A stretch of DNA of 64,000 bases from Streptomyces laurentii. Its GTDB lineage: Bacteria > Actinomycetota > Actinomycetes > Streptomycetales > Streptomycetaceae. This document shows positions 25,414 through 35,734 of the stretch, piece after piece. Location: NCBI GenBank assembly GCA_002355495.1, contig AP017424.1, positions 5,025,501-5,089,500 of the forward strand, written 5' to 3'. The notes under the pieces were generated by a model. It made no database searches and was not told the DNA's origin. It was given only the letters and a program-made list of their open reading frames with translations. Made by a program: the position numbers and the translations under genes. The first letter of the stretch is position 1; each line of letters starts with the position of its first letter.

Positions 25414-26097
25414 TCAAGGGGCACGTGGTGCCGTGTGGACGGCGACCCGGTCCCAGTCGTCGGGCAGGACGGGAACCGGCCAGCCCGGGTCGGGCCGCCA
25501 CGCCTCCCAGCCCGCCGAGAACGGCGCGCCCCACTCCCGGATCAGCTCGACGGCCGCCCGGCCCGCCCGCCGGACCCGCTCCGCCTGCGCGGTGTCGAGC
25601 AGTCCGGTGCGCTGGGCCTCGGCGAACTCGTCCTCGTCCCGCCACAGCCAGCTGTGGTCAGGGAAGACGGAGATGTCGAGGTAGTGGTCCTCGGAGTCGA
25701 CGCCGCCGGCCCAACGGGTGCGGGGCGTCTCCAGGTTCACGTACCAGCTGCGGAACAGCCAGTCGCCCTCCCAGAACAGCCACACCGACCACGGCTCGTC
25801 CGGCCGGGCCAGCTTGAGCACGCCCGTGCCGTGCCAGGGCGCCCGGACCGTGGTACGGGGCGCGGTGTAACGGGTGGCCAGCGGTTCCTCGTGTATCGGG
25901 GTGCCGTCGGCCAGCACCGGTTTGACGCATTCGGTGCCGGGCGCCATCCAGACCGCGAGCAGCTCCGGGGTGTCCTGGACCACGGTCACCGGACGGCAGA
26001 TGTGCACGTCGCCGGTGCCGTTGTCGCGGTAACGCCAGAGGATGTGGTCCCCCGGCGCCCAGCGCGGTGGGCGGCCGGATGAGCCGGATGCTGTCAT
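25414..26097 (-). CDS. DUF402 family (FomD/Ntdp-like) nucleotide phosphatase
   Basis: 227 residues matching the DUF402 barrel. Conserved pieces are WYVNLETPRTRW, then DHYLDISVFPDHSW and WRDEDEFAEA, which supply the acidic and tyrosine residues that bind two divalent metals. Characterised relatives include FomD, which hydrolyses CMP esters, and a streptomycete nucleoside-diphosphate phosphatase of known structure. The exact nucleotide cannot be told. It is cytoplasmic with no signal peptide. It seems monocistronic, 164 bp from the end of fumC's terminator region upstream. Confidence 0.82.
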   Translation of the reverse strand: MTASGSSGRPPRWAPGDHILWRYRDNGTGDVHICRPVTVVQDTPELLAVWMAPGTECVKPVLADGTPIHEEPLATRYTAPRTTVRAPWHGTGVLKLARPDEPWSVWLFWEGDWLFRSWYVNLETPRTRWAGGVDSEDHYLDISVFPDHSWLWRDEDEFAEAQRTGLLDTAQAERVRRAGRAAVELIREWGAPFSAGWEAWRPDPGWPVPVLPDDWDRVAVHTAPRAP

Positions 26098-26174
26098 GGG
26101 CAGAGTTTAGGGGGTGCCGGGCCGATCGGAACCCCGTGCCGACCGGCGCGCCACCCTCCGCGCCACCACGCGCG

Positions 26175-26206
26175 CCACCCCGGTCCGGGGGCGCGGACCG
26201 GGGTGG
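26175..26206 (-). terminator. Hairpin terminator after fumC
   Basis: Perfect 12-bp stem CCACCCCGGTCC / GGACCGGGGTGG with an 8-base loop, about 55 bp beyond the fumC stop. Confidence 0.75.
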
Positions 26207-26261
26207 GAGCACGGCCCGCCGGCCCGGTACGCGGGCCCGGACCTCGCACGTCAGAGGCCGG

Positions 26262-27677
26262 TCAGGGGCGGGTCATCCGGAGCACGTCGAGGGCCTCGTC
26301 GAGCTGAGCCAGGGTCAGGTCGCCCCGCTCCACGTACCCGCCCTCCAGGACCACCTCGCGGATCGTCCGGCGCTCGGCGAGCGCCTTCTTGGCGACCTTG
26401 GCGGCCTCCTCATAGCCGATGTAACGGTTCAGCGGAGTCACCACGGACGGCGAGGACTCGGCGAATTCGCGGGCCCGTTCGACGTTCGCGGTGATGCCGT
26501 CGACCGTGCGGTCCGCGAGCAGCCGGGAGGCGTTCGCGAGCAGCCGTACGGACTCCAGCAGGTTCTTCGCCATCACCGGCAGCATCACGTTGAGCTCGAA
26601 GTTCCCGGCCGCGCCGGCCACCGCGACGGTGGTGTCGTTGCCGGTGACCTGGGCCGCGACCATCAGTACCGCCTCCGGGATCACCGGGTTGACCTTGCCC
26701 GGCATGATCGACGAGCCGGGCTGGAGGTCCGGCAGGTTGATCTCGCCGAGGCCGGTGCGCGGTCCGCTGGCCATCCAGCGCAGGTCGTTGGCGATCTTCG
26801 TGAGCGACACCGCGATGGTCCTGAGCTGGCCCGATGTCTCCACCAGGCCGTCCCGCGCGCCCTGCGCCTCGAAGTGGTCGCGGGCCTCGGTCAGCGGCAG
26901 TCCGGTGGTCCGCGCCACCTCGGCGATGACGGCGGCGGAGAAGCCGTGCGGGGTGTTGATGCCGGTGCCGACGGCGGTGCCGCCGAGGGGGAGTTCGGCG
27001 AGCCGCGGCAGGGCCGCGCGCAGCCGCTCCGCGCCGTACCTGATCTGGGCCGCGTATCCCCCGAATTCCTGCCCGAGGGTGACGGGTGTGGCGTCCATCA
27101 AATGGGTGCGACCCGATTTGACGACCCTCACGAATTCGGCTGATTTCCGTTCCAGCGCCGACGCCAGGTGTTCCAGCGCCGGGACCAGGTCCTGGCTGAC
27201 CGCGGCGGTGGCGGCGATGTGGATCGAGGACGGGAAGACGTCGTTGGACGACTGCGAGGCGTTGACGTGGTCGTTCGGATGCACGTCACGGCCCAGCCGC
27301 TCGGCGGCGAGGGTGGCGAGGACCTCGTTGGTGTTCATGTTGGACGAGGTGCCGGACCCGGTCTGGAAGACGTCCACCGGGAACTGGGCGTCCCAGCGGC
27401 CCTCCGCGACCTCGGCCGCCGCCTCCTGGATCGCCTCGGCCACGTCCTTGTCGAGCACCCCCAGCTCCGCGTTCACCTTGGCGGCGGCGCCCTTGATCCG
27501 GGCCAGGGCCGCGATGTGGGCCCGCTCCAGGCGCTGGCCGCTCACGGGGAAGTTCTCCACCGCGCGCTGGGTCTGAGCCCGCCATTTGGCGTCGGCCGGC
27601 ACGCGGACCTCGCCCATGGAGTCGTGCTCGACGCGGTAGCCGCCGGCCGGGGCCTCGTGATTGCTCTCGTTCATCAT
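26262..27677 (-). CDS. fumC: Class II fumarate hydratase (FumC)
   Basis: 471 residues, full length for the iron-independent fumarase of the citric acid cycle, interconverting fumarate and L-malate. The superfamily signature GSSIMPGKVNP is present, with TGSGTSSNMNTNEV and the conserved SGRTHLMDATPVTLGQE that bind substrate. Two ATGs in tandem (27677 and 27674) follow AGGAGG with 6- and 9-base spacing; the frame is open upstream but homology is not. It is divergent from the SGNH hydrolase gene. A second, unrelated class I fumarase lies 3.5 kb away. Confidence 0.95.
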   Translation of the reverse strand: MMNESNHEAPAGGYRVEHDSMGEVRVPADAKWRAQTQRAVENFPVSGQRLERAHIAALARIKGAAAKVNAELGVLDKDVAEAIQEAAAEVAEGRWDAQFPVDVFQTGSGTSSNMNTNEVLATLAAERLGRDVHPNDHVNASQSSNDVFPSSIHIAATAAVSQDLVPALEHLASALERKSAEFVRVVKSGRTHLMDATPVTLGQEFGGYAAQIRYGAERLRAALPRLAELPLGGTAVGTGINTPHGFSAAVIAEVARTTGLPLTEARDHFEAQGARDGLVETSGQLRTIAVSLTKIANDLRWMASGPRTGLGEINLPDLQPGSSIMPGKVNPVIPEAVLMVAAQVTGNDTTVAVAGAAGNFELNVMLPVMAKNLLESVRLLANASRLLADRTVDGITANVERAREFAESSPSVVTPLNRYIGYEEAAKVAKKALAERRTIREVVLEGGYVERGDLTLAQLDEALDVLRMTRP

Positions 27678-27733
27678 CCTCAACCTCCTGCAAAAGTTGA
27701 GCACTTGTCGTGTTCGACCTATTCCCAAGTCGC

Positions 27734-27747
27734 TTACCGGCCAGTAA
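27734..27747. promoter_or_regulatory. TTACCGGCCAGTAA palindrome between fumC and the SGNH hydrolase
   Basis: Near-perfect 14-bp dyad (TTAC-n-GGCC-n-GTAA) in the 103-bp divergent gap. The form resembles TetR-family operators. Bound protein unknown. Confidence 0.35.
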
Positions 27748-27780
27748 AAACCGTGGGTAACCCCACTTCCAGGAGGCGCA

Positions 27781-29334
27781 ATGCAGCGCACCGGGTACAG
27801 ACTCCGCTGGCCCATCGCCGTCGCCGCCGCGGCGGCCGCCGCACTCGGCTCGTTCTCCGCCGCCACCCCCGCCGGAGCGGCCGACACGACCACGGTCACG
27901 GCGAGGACGGTCACGGCCGCGGCCGGCCAGGCCGTCGTCCCGCTCTCGCCCGAACTGGAGGCGATCCGGGCGGCCGAGGCCACCAAGATCTACGGCAGCC
28001 CCGAGGAGCGCCCGCTCACCCAGCGCAAGACCGGCCTGATCTCCCTCGGCGACAGCGAGATCTCCGGCGAGGGCGTCGGCACCTACGAATCGCCGACCAA
28101 CGGCCCTGACAACTGGTGCCACCGCTCACCCGACGCCGCCATCCACCGCACCGGAATCCCCGCGGACCTCACGTTCAACGTGGCCTGCTCCGGCGCGTAC
28201 ACCGGCAACATCCGCGTCGGCGGCTCGAAGCAGTACGCCGACGAACTCGTCCAGAGCGACAGCCTGGCCGTCAAGGCCCGCAACACCCGCATCAAGATGG
28301 TGCTCCTGGTCGCCGGAGCCAACGACGACCTCCAGTTCGGCCCCGTCATGACCGACTGCGTCGAGCGCTACCTGCTCTCCCAGGGCGCCTGCAAGGACAA
28401 GTACTCGCCCGGCTGGCAGGCCCGCGTCGACGGGCTCGTACCCAAGGTCGAACAGACCGTGGGCGACCTGCGCGGCGTGATGCGCGACGCCGGATACGCC
28501 GACGCCGACTACAAGCTCGTCCTCATGGGCTACCCGAGCCCGATCGGCCCCGACTTCCGCGACAACCCGGACTTCCCCGGCAAGCTGATCTGCGGCGGCA
28601 TGGGCTACGACGCCGACACCCAGTGGGGCCGCGACGTCGCCGTACCCGCCTTCGAACGCGGCATGCGCAAGGCCGCCGCCGACACCGGCGCCGTCTTCCT
28701 CGACAACTCGCGCCTCTTCCACGGCCACGAGGTCTGCACCGAGAACACCTGGGCCCGCGGCCTCTACATCGACCTCTCCAAGCCCGGACTGCCGGACGCC
28801 AACTCCGTACGCCAGTCCTTCCACCCCAACGCCCGCGGCCACGCCGCCTTCGCGTCCTGCCTCACCCAGATCTACAACGCCGGCGTGCGCGAGGCCGGCT
28901 GCGCGGACGTGAACTCCTCCGGCAGCCCGGTGCTCTTCCCGCTCGCCTGGGACGACGTCTATCAGCCGCTGAAGAACGCCGCCACCGGCAACTGCCTCGA
29001 CGTCGACGGCTCCAGCTCCGCCAACGACACCGCCGTCCTCGGCTGGGACTGCCACGGCGGCCGCAACCAGAACTGGTGGTACGACACCGCCCGCGCCACC
29101 CTGCACACCGGGCTCACCCAGGACCGCTGCCTGGACGTGCGCGGCGGGACGTACGCGGCCGGCACCCCGCTCGTCATCTGGAACTGCCATGGCGGCGCCA
29201 ACCAGAAGTTCGTCCGCGACGGCGCCACCCTGCGCCCGGCCTCGGCGACCGGTCTGTGCCTGACCCAGGGCGCGGCCAAGGAGCCGGTGCGGTTGCGGAA
29301 CTGCGACGGCTCGGCGAACCAGCGCTTCGTCTGA
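27781..29334 (+). CDS. Secreted SGNH/GDSL hydrolase with C-terminal ricin-B lectin domain
   Basis: 517 residues. A signal peptide ends near AGAA (about residue 34). The SGNH domain has the catalytic Ser in SLGDSEISGEG (residue near 90), the oxyanion Asn in VAGANDD, and the Asp-His pair in SFHPNARGHAAF. The last 130 residues form a ricin-type beta-trefoil with repeated QNWWY, QKF and QRF motifs, which would bind sugar polymers. Together this suggests an extracellular esterase acting on acylated polysaccharide or lipid. Strong RBS AGGAGG before ATG 27781. The stop begins a run of TGA-bearing repeats. Confidence 0.9.
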   Translation: MQRTGYRLRWPIAVAAAAAAALGSFSAATPAGAADTTTVTARTVTAAAGQAVVPLSPELEAIRAAEATKIYGSPEERPLTQRKTGLISLGDSEISGEGVGTYESPTNGPDNWCHRSPDAAIHRTGIPADLTFNVACSGAYTGNIRVGGSKQYADELVQSDSLAVKARNTRIKMVLLVAGANDDLQFGPVMTDCVERYLLSQGACKDKYSPGWQARVDGLVPKVEQTVGDLRGVMRDAGYADADYKLVLMGYPSPIGPDFRDNPDFPGKLICGGMGYDADTQWGRDVAVPAFERGMRKAAADTGAVFLDNSRLFHGHEVCTENTWARGLYIDLSKPGLPDANSVRQSFHPNARGHAAFASCLTQIYNAGVREAGCADVNSSGSPVLFPLAWDDVYQPLKNAATGNCLDVDGSSSANDTAVLGWDCHGGRNQNWWYDTARATLHTGLTQDRCLDVRGGTYAAGTPLVIWNCHGGANQKFVRDGATLRPASATGLCLTQGAAKEPVRLRNCDGSANQRFV

Positions 29335-29383
29335 GCCGGTGAGCCGCTGAGCCGCCTGATCCGTCTGAACCATCTGATGCGTG
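29332..29383 (+). repeat. 8-9 bp tandem units each starting with TGA, at the SGNH gene stop
   Basis: TGAGCCGG-TGAGCCGC-TGAGCCGCC-TGATCCGTC-TGAACCATC-TGATGCGTG. The first TGA is the real stop codon and each unit begins with another. Confidence 0.75.
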
Positions 29384-29465
29384 TGGTACGCCTCGCCCCT
29401 GCCCCTCGCCCCTGCCCGCGCCGTGTCGTCGGCGTGGGTGCGGGGGTACGTGCCGTGGCGGGCCG

Positions 29466-30122
29466 TCAGGGGAGCGTGACGCTCGTCCGCGCCAGCTCGT
29501 ACGCGGGAAGCGTCTCCCGGTGCTCCTGGGAGTCGAGGCCGCCCAGGTGGACGATGACCGCGCCCTGCGGGGAGTCGACCGCGAAGGCCCGCCTCGGCAT
29601 GGTGCCGTCGTCGAGGTCGGGGAGGGCGTACGTGACCTCCACGGCGGGCAGCGCACCACCCTTGACGTCGCGGTAGACGATGTCCGAGGGCTTCTGCTCC
29701 GCGCCCACGAATCCTTCGAGGGCCGCGCGCGCCGTCGTGCCCTTGGGGGCGGTCCACACCCGCAGGAAGCCGATGTGCCCGGCGGGCTTGGCGTCCACCT
29801 CGCAGCGCATGGTGGCCGGGCCCTTGCGCGCGAGCTCCGCGAACTCGGAGTCCTCGGGCACCTCGACGGCCTTCGGCTCCCAGTCGGTGGCGAGGGTGAA
29901 GGACACGGGCAGCTCGCACGCGGTCTTGGGGCCGCCGAGGGAGCCCGCGGCCTTGACGGCGGGCGCGGCCGGGGCGGCGGAGGCGGGCGCCTTGGTGGTG
30001 GCGGGCGTCCCGGCGGCGGGTGTGTCCGCGGCGGTGTCCGTCCCGCAGGCGGTCAGCAGACCGGCCGTGAGCAGGGCGAACGCGGCGGGAGCCACGGCCG
30101 CCCGGATGGATCTGTCTGGCAT
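29466..30122 (-). CDS. Hypothetical lipoprotein
   Basis: 218 residues, no named family recognised. A type II signal peptide with lipobox LLTAC puts the lipidated Cys near residue 26, followed by about 35 Ala/Thr/Pro-rich linker residues. The globular part (about 65-218) has two cysteines (KTACELPVSF and TMRCEVD) and alternates strands and turns; it outlines a DUF-type sensor or binding domain. It would sit on the outer face of the membrane. The convergent SGNH hydrolase ends 131 bp away. Start at ATG 30122. Confidence 0.75.
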   Translation of the reverse strand: MPDRSIRAAVAPAAFALLTAGLLTACGTDTAADTPAAGTPATTKAPASAAPAAPAVKAAGSLGGPKTACELPVSFTLATDWEPKAVEVPEDSEFAELARKGPATMRCEVDAKPAGHIGFLRVWTAPKGTTARAALEGFVGAEQKPSDIVYRDVKGGALPAVEVTYALPDLDDGTMPRRAFAVDSPQGAVIVHLGGLDSQEHRETLPAYELARTSVTLP

Positions 30123-30182
30123 ATGCCCATCATCCCCGAACGCCCCGGGAGCGCCTTCCGGTTTGTTCGGGGACTCATCGGG

Positions 30183-30210
30183 GAGCATCGGGGACGCGTC
30201 CGGGATGCTC
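30183..30210 (-). terminator. Weak hairpin between phosphatase and lipoprotein genes
   Basis: GAGCATC (30183-30189) pairs with GATGCTC (30204-30210) around a GC-rich, partly self-complementary loop. It lies just past the HAD phosphatase stop. Confidence 0.4.
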
Positions 30211-30223
30211 GGCGCCGGCCGGG

Positions 30224-30874
30224 TCAGGACAGCTTGCCGCCGTAGTCCGGCAGCTTGAAGGTGCGCTCGGCGTGGCCGCCCTCCAGGTCGGTCGTGTTGT
30301 TGCCGATGTTCGCGACGATCGTGTAGCCCTTGGCCTCGATCTCCGCGCGCTTGGCCGTCTTGTACGCGCCGACCCCGGTGAACAGGTCGGGCAGCGAGCG
30401 CACGTACAGCCCGTCGACCGGGTAGCCGACCTCCTTCAGGTTCCACTCCGTCAGGGACTGGATGATGCCCGGCCGCGCGGTCACGAAGAAGACCGCCGTC
30501 CCGCGCGCGTCCGCCTCCCGCACCAGCTCGCGGATCTCCGGGATGGCCGGCGTCGGCAGCTCCCAGAAGGGGTGGAAGTCCGTCTCCAGGGAGGAGTTGT
30601 CGATGTCGAGGACGATCGCCTGCTTCTCGCCGGCCTTGGCGTTCTCGGCGCGCTGCTTCAGGTACGGACGCGCCTGCGCGGTCACGGCGGCCACGTCCTG
30701 GCGCCAGGTCGTGTAGTCGATGTCCGCGAGCGCGGCGGTCGTGGCCACGTGGGTGTCGGGCGCGGAGGCGGTGGCGGCGGACGCGGACTGCGCCGGGACG
30801 ACGAGCAGGAGGGCGGTGATGCCGAGTGCGGCGGCCGCTTTGGCCTTGACGGCGGTGGAGGGCATGGAGGGCAT
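30224..30874 (-). CDS. Secreted HAD-family (class IIIB) acid phosphatase
   Basis: 216 residues. A Sec signal peptide covers about 30 residues. HAD motif I is VLDIDNSSLET (nucleophile Asp and the second Asp), motif II FVTAR, motif III Lys within YKTAKR, and motif IV GNNTTDL. This is the IIIB acid phosphatase / plant vegetative storage protein group, which removes phosphate from small esters outside the cell. Ligand for the C2-type cap is unknown. Start at ATG 30874 (MPSMPS); the internal ATG at 30865 is also possible. The promoter side holds a palindrome at 30960-30975. Confidence 0.87.
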   Translation of the reverse strand: MPSMPSTAVKAKAAAALGITALLLVVPAQSASAATASAPDTHVATTAALADIDYTTWRQDVAAVTAQARPYLKQRAENAKAGEKQAIVLDIDNSSLETDFHPFWELPTPAIPEIRELVREADARGTAVFFVTARPGIIQSLTEWNLKEVGYPVDGLYVRSLPDLFTGVGAYKTAKRAEIEAKGYTIVANIGNNTTDLEGGHAERTFKLPDYGGKLS

Positions 30875-30959
30875 GGGGGGCTCCCGGGAGTCGACCGGCT
30901 CGGTGCGGACACGTGCTTGTCATGCTCGCGCCCTATCCTGGCCACCAGGCGACGGGAGG

Positions 30960-30975
30960 GCTACCGGTCGGTAGC
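30960..30975. promoter_or_regulatory. GCTACCG-GT-CGGTAGC dyad before the acid phosphatase
   Basis: Perfect 7-bp arms around GT, 86 bp upstream of the phosphatase start. It shares the TACCGG core with the dyad at 27734, so a common TetR-like regulator is conceivable. Confidence 0.35.
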
Positions 30976-31035
30976 GACTTTCTGAGCGATCATCGACGAC
31001 GCCCCCCGGTCCGGTGACGGAACGAGGGGCGTACA

Positions 31036-31074
31036 CGCGCTCCCGACCGCCCCGCCGGGGAGGTCGGGAGCGCG
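31036..31074 (-). terminator. Second hairpin after class I fumarase
   Basis: Perfect 13-bp stem CGCGCTCCCGACC / GGTCGGGAGCGCG with a 13-base loop that can itself pair. Confidence 0.7.
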
Positions 31075-31081
31075 GAACGGG

Positions 31082-31110
31082 CAGAGCCCCGGCGAGGCGC
31101 CGGGGCTCTG
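31082..31110 (-). terminator. First hairpin after class I fumarase
   Basis: Perfect 13-bp stem CAGAGCCCCGGCG / CGCCGGGGCTCTG with a 3-base loop, about 100 bp after the fumarase stop. Together with the next hairpin it makes a tandem terminator. Confidence 0.8.
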
Positions 31111-31206
31111 GACGGATCAGGGGGTGTCGCAAGCGAGACCCGGACCCCGCACCGGTATGTGAGTGCGGCGATCCTCGGCCACCCGAAGGCAGCCGCCCGG
31201 CGTGGA

Positions 31207-32874
<1,668 letters not shown>

Positions 32875-33101
32875 GGGGTGGCCATTCCTCACTCGGCGAC
32901 AGCTGCGCCGCCTCCGTTGGCGGCGCGCCCTCCAGCGTATGCCGCGCCGGCGGCGGGCGAGGGCGCGGCCCCGGTGCGGTGTGCGGCAGCTCACGGGGAG
33001 GGCCGGTGGGGGAGTCTCAAGGACAAGGCGGCACAGGATCGTCCGTACCAGGGGCGGCTTCCCTCTGGTCGCGATCTATCGCGTTTCGCTAGGCTGGGTC
33101 C

Positions 33102-33833
33102 GTGGACCTCGAAAAGCAGCCCCAGCAGCCGGCCGCCCCCGCCGAATCCGCGCCCGCGGCCCGGCCCGACTACGCCGATCCGCAGGGGGCGTTGCGGGCC
33201 TCGGACGCCGACCGCGACCGGATCGCGGACATCCTCCGGGAGGCCCTGGCGGAGGGGCGGCTCGACGCGGAGGAGCACTCCGAGCGGGTCGAGGCCGTCT
33301 ACCGGGCCAAGACCGTCGGCGAGCTGGAGCCGATCGTGCGCGATCTGCCCGCCGCCCATCCGCCGCGGCCGGACGCCGCGTCCTCGGCCGCGTACGGCTA
33401 CGGGACCGGTACGGACCTGGAGGAGGGCGACGGCCCGGCGGAGACCATGGTCGCGATCTTCTCCGCCTCCACCCGCAAGGGCCGCTGGCGGGTCAGCCGC
33501 CGCACCAACGCCTTCGCGCTCTTCGGCAACATCGAGATCGACCTGACCGAGGCGCTCTTCGAGCAGCGGCTCACCACCATCAACGCCACCTCGGTCTTCG
33601 GCAACGTCGAGGTCCGCGTCCCGGAGAACGTGACCCTGCGCGGCAGCGGCACCGGCGTCTTCGGCAACTTCGAGGTGACCACGCTGGAGGGCGCCGACCC
33701 GCAGGCCCCGGTGATCGTGGTCAACGGGTGGTCGGTCTTCGGCAATGTCGAGGCCCGGCCCAAGCGCGGCAAGTGGATCACCGACCTCCAGGCTCAGGTT
33801 CAGGACAAGCTGCGGAAACATCTCGGCCACTGA
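33102..33833 (+). CDS. DUF1707 protein with LiaF-like C-terminal repeats
   Basis: 243 residues. The DUF1707 (SHOCT-like) domain spans about residues 30-85: LRASDADRDRIADILREAL then EGRLDAEEHSERV. After a Gly/Asp-rich linker, residues 125-230 show a repeating FGN-x-E motif (FGNIEI, FGNVEV, FGNFEV, FGNVEA), a right-handed beta-solenoid as in LiaF and cell-wall-stress response proteins. There is no signal peptide or membrane helix, so it is cytoplasmic. Function unproven; related proteins signal envelope stress. It sits just upstream of the WhiB-like gene on the same strand, 155 bp apart. Confidence 0.88.
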   Translation: MDLEKQPQQPAAPAESAPAARPDYADPQGALRASDADRDRIADILREALAEGRLDAEEHSERVEAVYRAKTVGELEPIVRDLPAAHPPRPDAASSAAYGYGTGTDLEEGDGPAETMVAIFSASTRKGRWRVSRRTNAFALFGNIEIDLTEALFEQRLTTINATSVFGNVEVRVPENVTLRGSGTGVFGNFEVTTLEGADPQAPVIVVNGWSVFGNVEARPKRGKWITDLQAQVQDKLRKHLGH

Positions 33834-33988
33834 CGCCCGCGATCCGCTTCTGACGGTGACCGGATTTCGCCATCGCCTGTCCGTGCTCCGGAACGCCGGC
33901 GCACGCAGTGCATAGGCGCGCGCACAGCGGGTAGGCCTCGTTGCATCGTCGCTCGCCCGCTCGCGGAAGCCGTCGTCAGGAGTAGACC

Positions 33989-34360
33989 GTGCTGCAGATG
34001 CCGCATCAGCCCCTCCGGGTCGCCGCCGTGCCGACCCAGCGCGCCCCCGTCCGGGAGGACGAGGCGGGGCCCTGGCACGCGGAGGCGGTCTGCCGCAGGG
34101 ACGAGGCCGGTCTCTTCTTCGCTCCCTCCAAGGAGCCCACCGCGGCCCGGCTGTCGCGCGAGGAGGCCGCCAAGCGGGTCTGCGCCCGCTGCCCCGTGAT
34201 GGTCGAGTGCCGCGAGCACGCCCTGCTGCAGCCGGAGCCGTACGGCGTGTGGGGCGGGCTCACCGCCGCCGAGCGCCGGGTCGTGCTCGCCCGGCGGCGC
34301 CGCCGCGAGGTCGAGCTGCGCAAGGCCGCGGCGGCCGAGCGCGTCGCACAGGCCGGCTGA
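33989..34360 (+). CDS. wblI: WhiB-family iron-sulfur transcriptional regulator (WblI position)
   Basis: 123 residues. The four cluster cysteines are C35, C65, C68 and C74, in the CxxC-x5-C order of the family, followed by GVWGG (86-90) and a basic C-terminal tail RRRRREVELRK. WhiB proteins bind a 4Fe-4S cluster and act as partners of the primary sigma factor. The symbol rests on position: fumarase, DUF1707, this gene, glpX in the same order as around wblI in S. coelicolor, from memory. GTG 33989 has CAGGAG six bases before it. Confidence 0.88.
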   Translation: MLQMPHQPLRVAAVPTQRAPVREDEAGPWHAEAVCRRDEAGLFFAPSKEPTAARLSREEAAKRVCARCPVMVECREHALLQPEPYGVWGGLTAAERRVVLARRRRREVELRKAAAAERVAQAG

Positions 34361-34481
34361 CGGTCTGGTCATCTGACCATCTGAGCAGCCACCCGACGGA
34401 CCGTACGGGCCGAACGTGTCGTACGTGTCGTACGGTCCGAACGCGCCGAACAGGCCGTACGGGCAGGGCCTTCGGACACGC

Positions 34482-34514
34482 GAAGGGCGCCCCACCGCAC
34501 AGGGGGCGCCCTTC
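34482..34514. terminator. Bidirectional hairpin terminator between wblI and glpX
   Basis: Perfect 12-bp stem GAAGGGCGCCCC / GGGGCGCCCTTC with a 9-base loop. Confidence 0.85.
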
Positions 34515-34566
34515 CTCGTACCGCCGCGCGCCGTCCCGAGGGGGTCCGGCGGCCGGGCGGGTGGTG

Positions 34567-35601
34567 CTACTTCGCCCGGTCGAAGTCCAGGTTGCTGTAC
34601 GCGCGCAGCTTCGACAGGCGGTGCGTGGAGTCGATCTGGCGGATCGTGCCCGACTTCGAGCGCATGACGAGCGACTGGGTGGTCGCCGTCTCGCCGCGGT
34701 AGCGCACGCCGCGCAGCAGCTCGCCGTCGGTGATGCCGGTGGCGACGAAGAACACGTTCTCGCCGGAGACCAGGTCGCTCGTGGTGAGCACCCGGTCCAG
34801 GTCGTGGCCGGCGTCGAGGGCGCGCTGGCGCTCCACGTCGTCCTTGGGCCACAGCTTGCCCTGGATCACACCGCCCAGGCACTTTATGGCGCAGGCCGAG
34901 ATGATGCCCTCGGGCGTGCCGCCGATGCCCATCAGCAGGTCGACGCCGGTGCCCTCGCGGGCGGCCATGATCGAGCCGGCCACGTCGCCGTCCGAGATGA
35001 ACTTGATCCGGGCGCCGGTCTCGCGGATCTCCTTGACGATGCCCTCGTGGCGCGGGCGGTCCAGGATGACCACGGTGACGTCCTCGGCCGTCATGCCCTT
35101 GGCCTTGGCGACCCGGCGGATGTTGACCGAGACGGGGGCGTTGATGTCGACGAAGTCGGCGGCCTCGGGGCCGGTGACCAGCTTGTCCATGTAGAAGACC
35201 GCGGACGGGTCGAACATGGTGCCGCGGTCGGCGGCGGCGAGGACGGCGATCGCGTTCGGCATGCCCTTGGCGTTGAGCGTGGTGCCGTCGATCGGGTCCA
35301 CCGCGATGTCGACCTCGGCGCTGGTGCCGTCGCCGACGTGCTCCCCGTTGAAGAGCATCGGGGCTTCGTCCTTCTCGCCCTCGCCGATGACGACGACGCC
35401 GTTCATCGAGACGGTGGAGATCAGGGTGCGCATGGCGTTCACCGCCGCGCCGTCCGCGCCGTTCTTGTCACCGCGGCCGACCCAGCGGCCCGCGGCCATG
35501 GCGGCGGCCTCGGTGACGCGGACCAGTTCGAGGGCCAGGTTGCGGTCGGGGGCCTCCGGGGAGACCTCCAGCTCGGGCGGAAGGTGGTGGTGCTCGGACA
35601 T
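34567..35601 (-). CDS. glpX: Class II fructose-1,6-bisphosphatase GlpX
   Basis: 344 residues, the expected length. Metal and substrate motifs are intact: GRGDKNGADGAAVNAM, the GEGEKDEAPML block, DPIDGTTL and GIGGTPEGI. The enzyme dephosphorylates fructose-1,6-bisphosphate and is the main gluconeogenic FBPase in actinobacteria, which lack the class I enzyme. ATG 35601 follows AAAGGTG. Divergent from the DUF4245 gene across 133 bp; convergent with the WhiB gene through a shared hairpin. Confidence 0.95.
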   Translation of the reverse strand: MSEHHHLPPELEVSPEAPDRNLALELVRVTEAAAMAAGRWVGRGDKNGADGAAVNAMRTLISTVSMNGVVVIGEGEKDEAPMLFNGEHVGDGTSAEVDIAVDPIDGTTLNAKGMPNAIAVLAAADRGTMFDPSAVFYMDKLVTGPEAADFVDINAPVSVNIRRVAKAKGMTAEDVTVVILDRPRHEGIVKEIRETGARIKFISDGDVAGSIMAAREGTGVDLLMGIGGTPEGIISACAIKCLGGVIQGKLWPKDDVERQRALDAGHDLDRVLTTSDLVSGENVFFVATGITDGELLRGVRYRGETATTQSLVMRSKSGTIRQIDSTHRLSKLRAYSNLDFDRAK

Positions 35602-35734
35602 CGAAGCGCACCTTTCTGTACGGCGACGGCGACGGCCGGAAAACAAGAGGGTTCCTGTGACTCTATCGTCAGGTCGATAAAATGAGCAGAGGGGCCCACG
35701 TATGAGCACGCGGTCGTGATGCGACCATGGGGGC

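Noticed and set aside
29398..30923. Long antisense reading frames over lipoprotein, phosphatase and many other genes
   Set aside because: They arise from the absence of stops in high-GC DNA, have unlikely Arg/Gly/Pro-rich composition and lie opposite well-supported genes.
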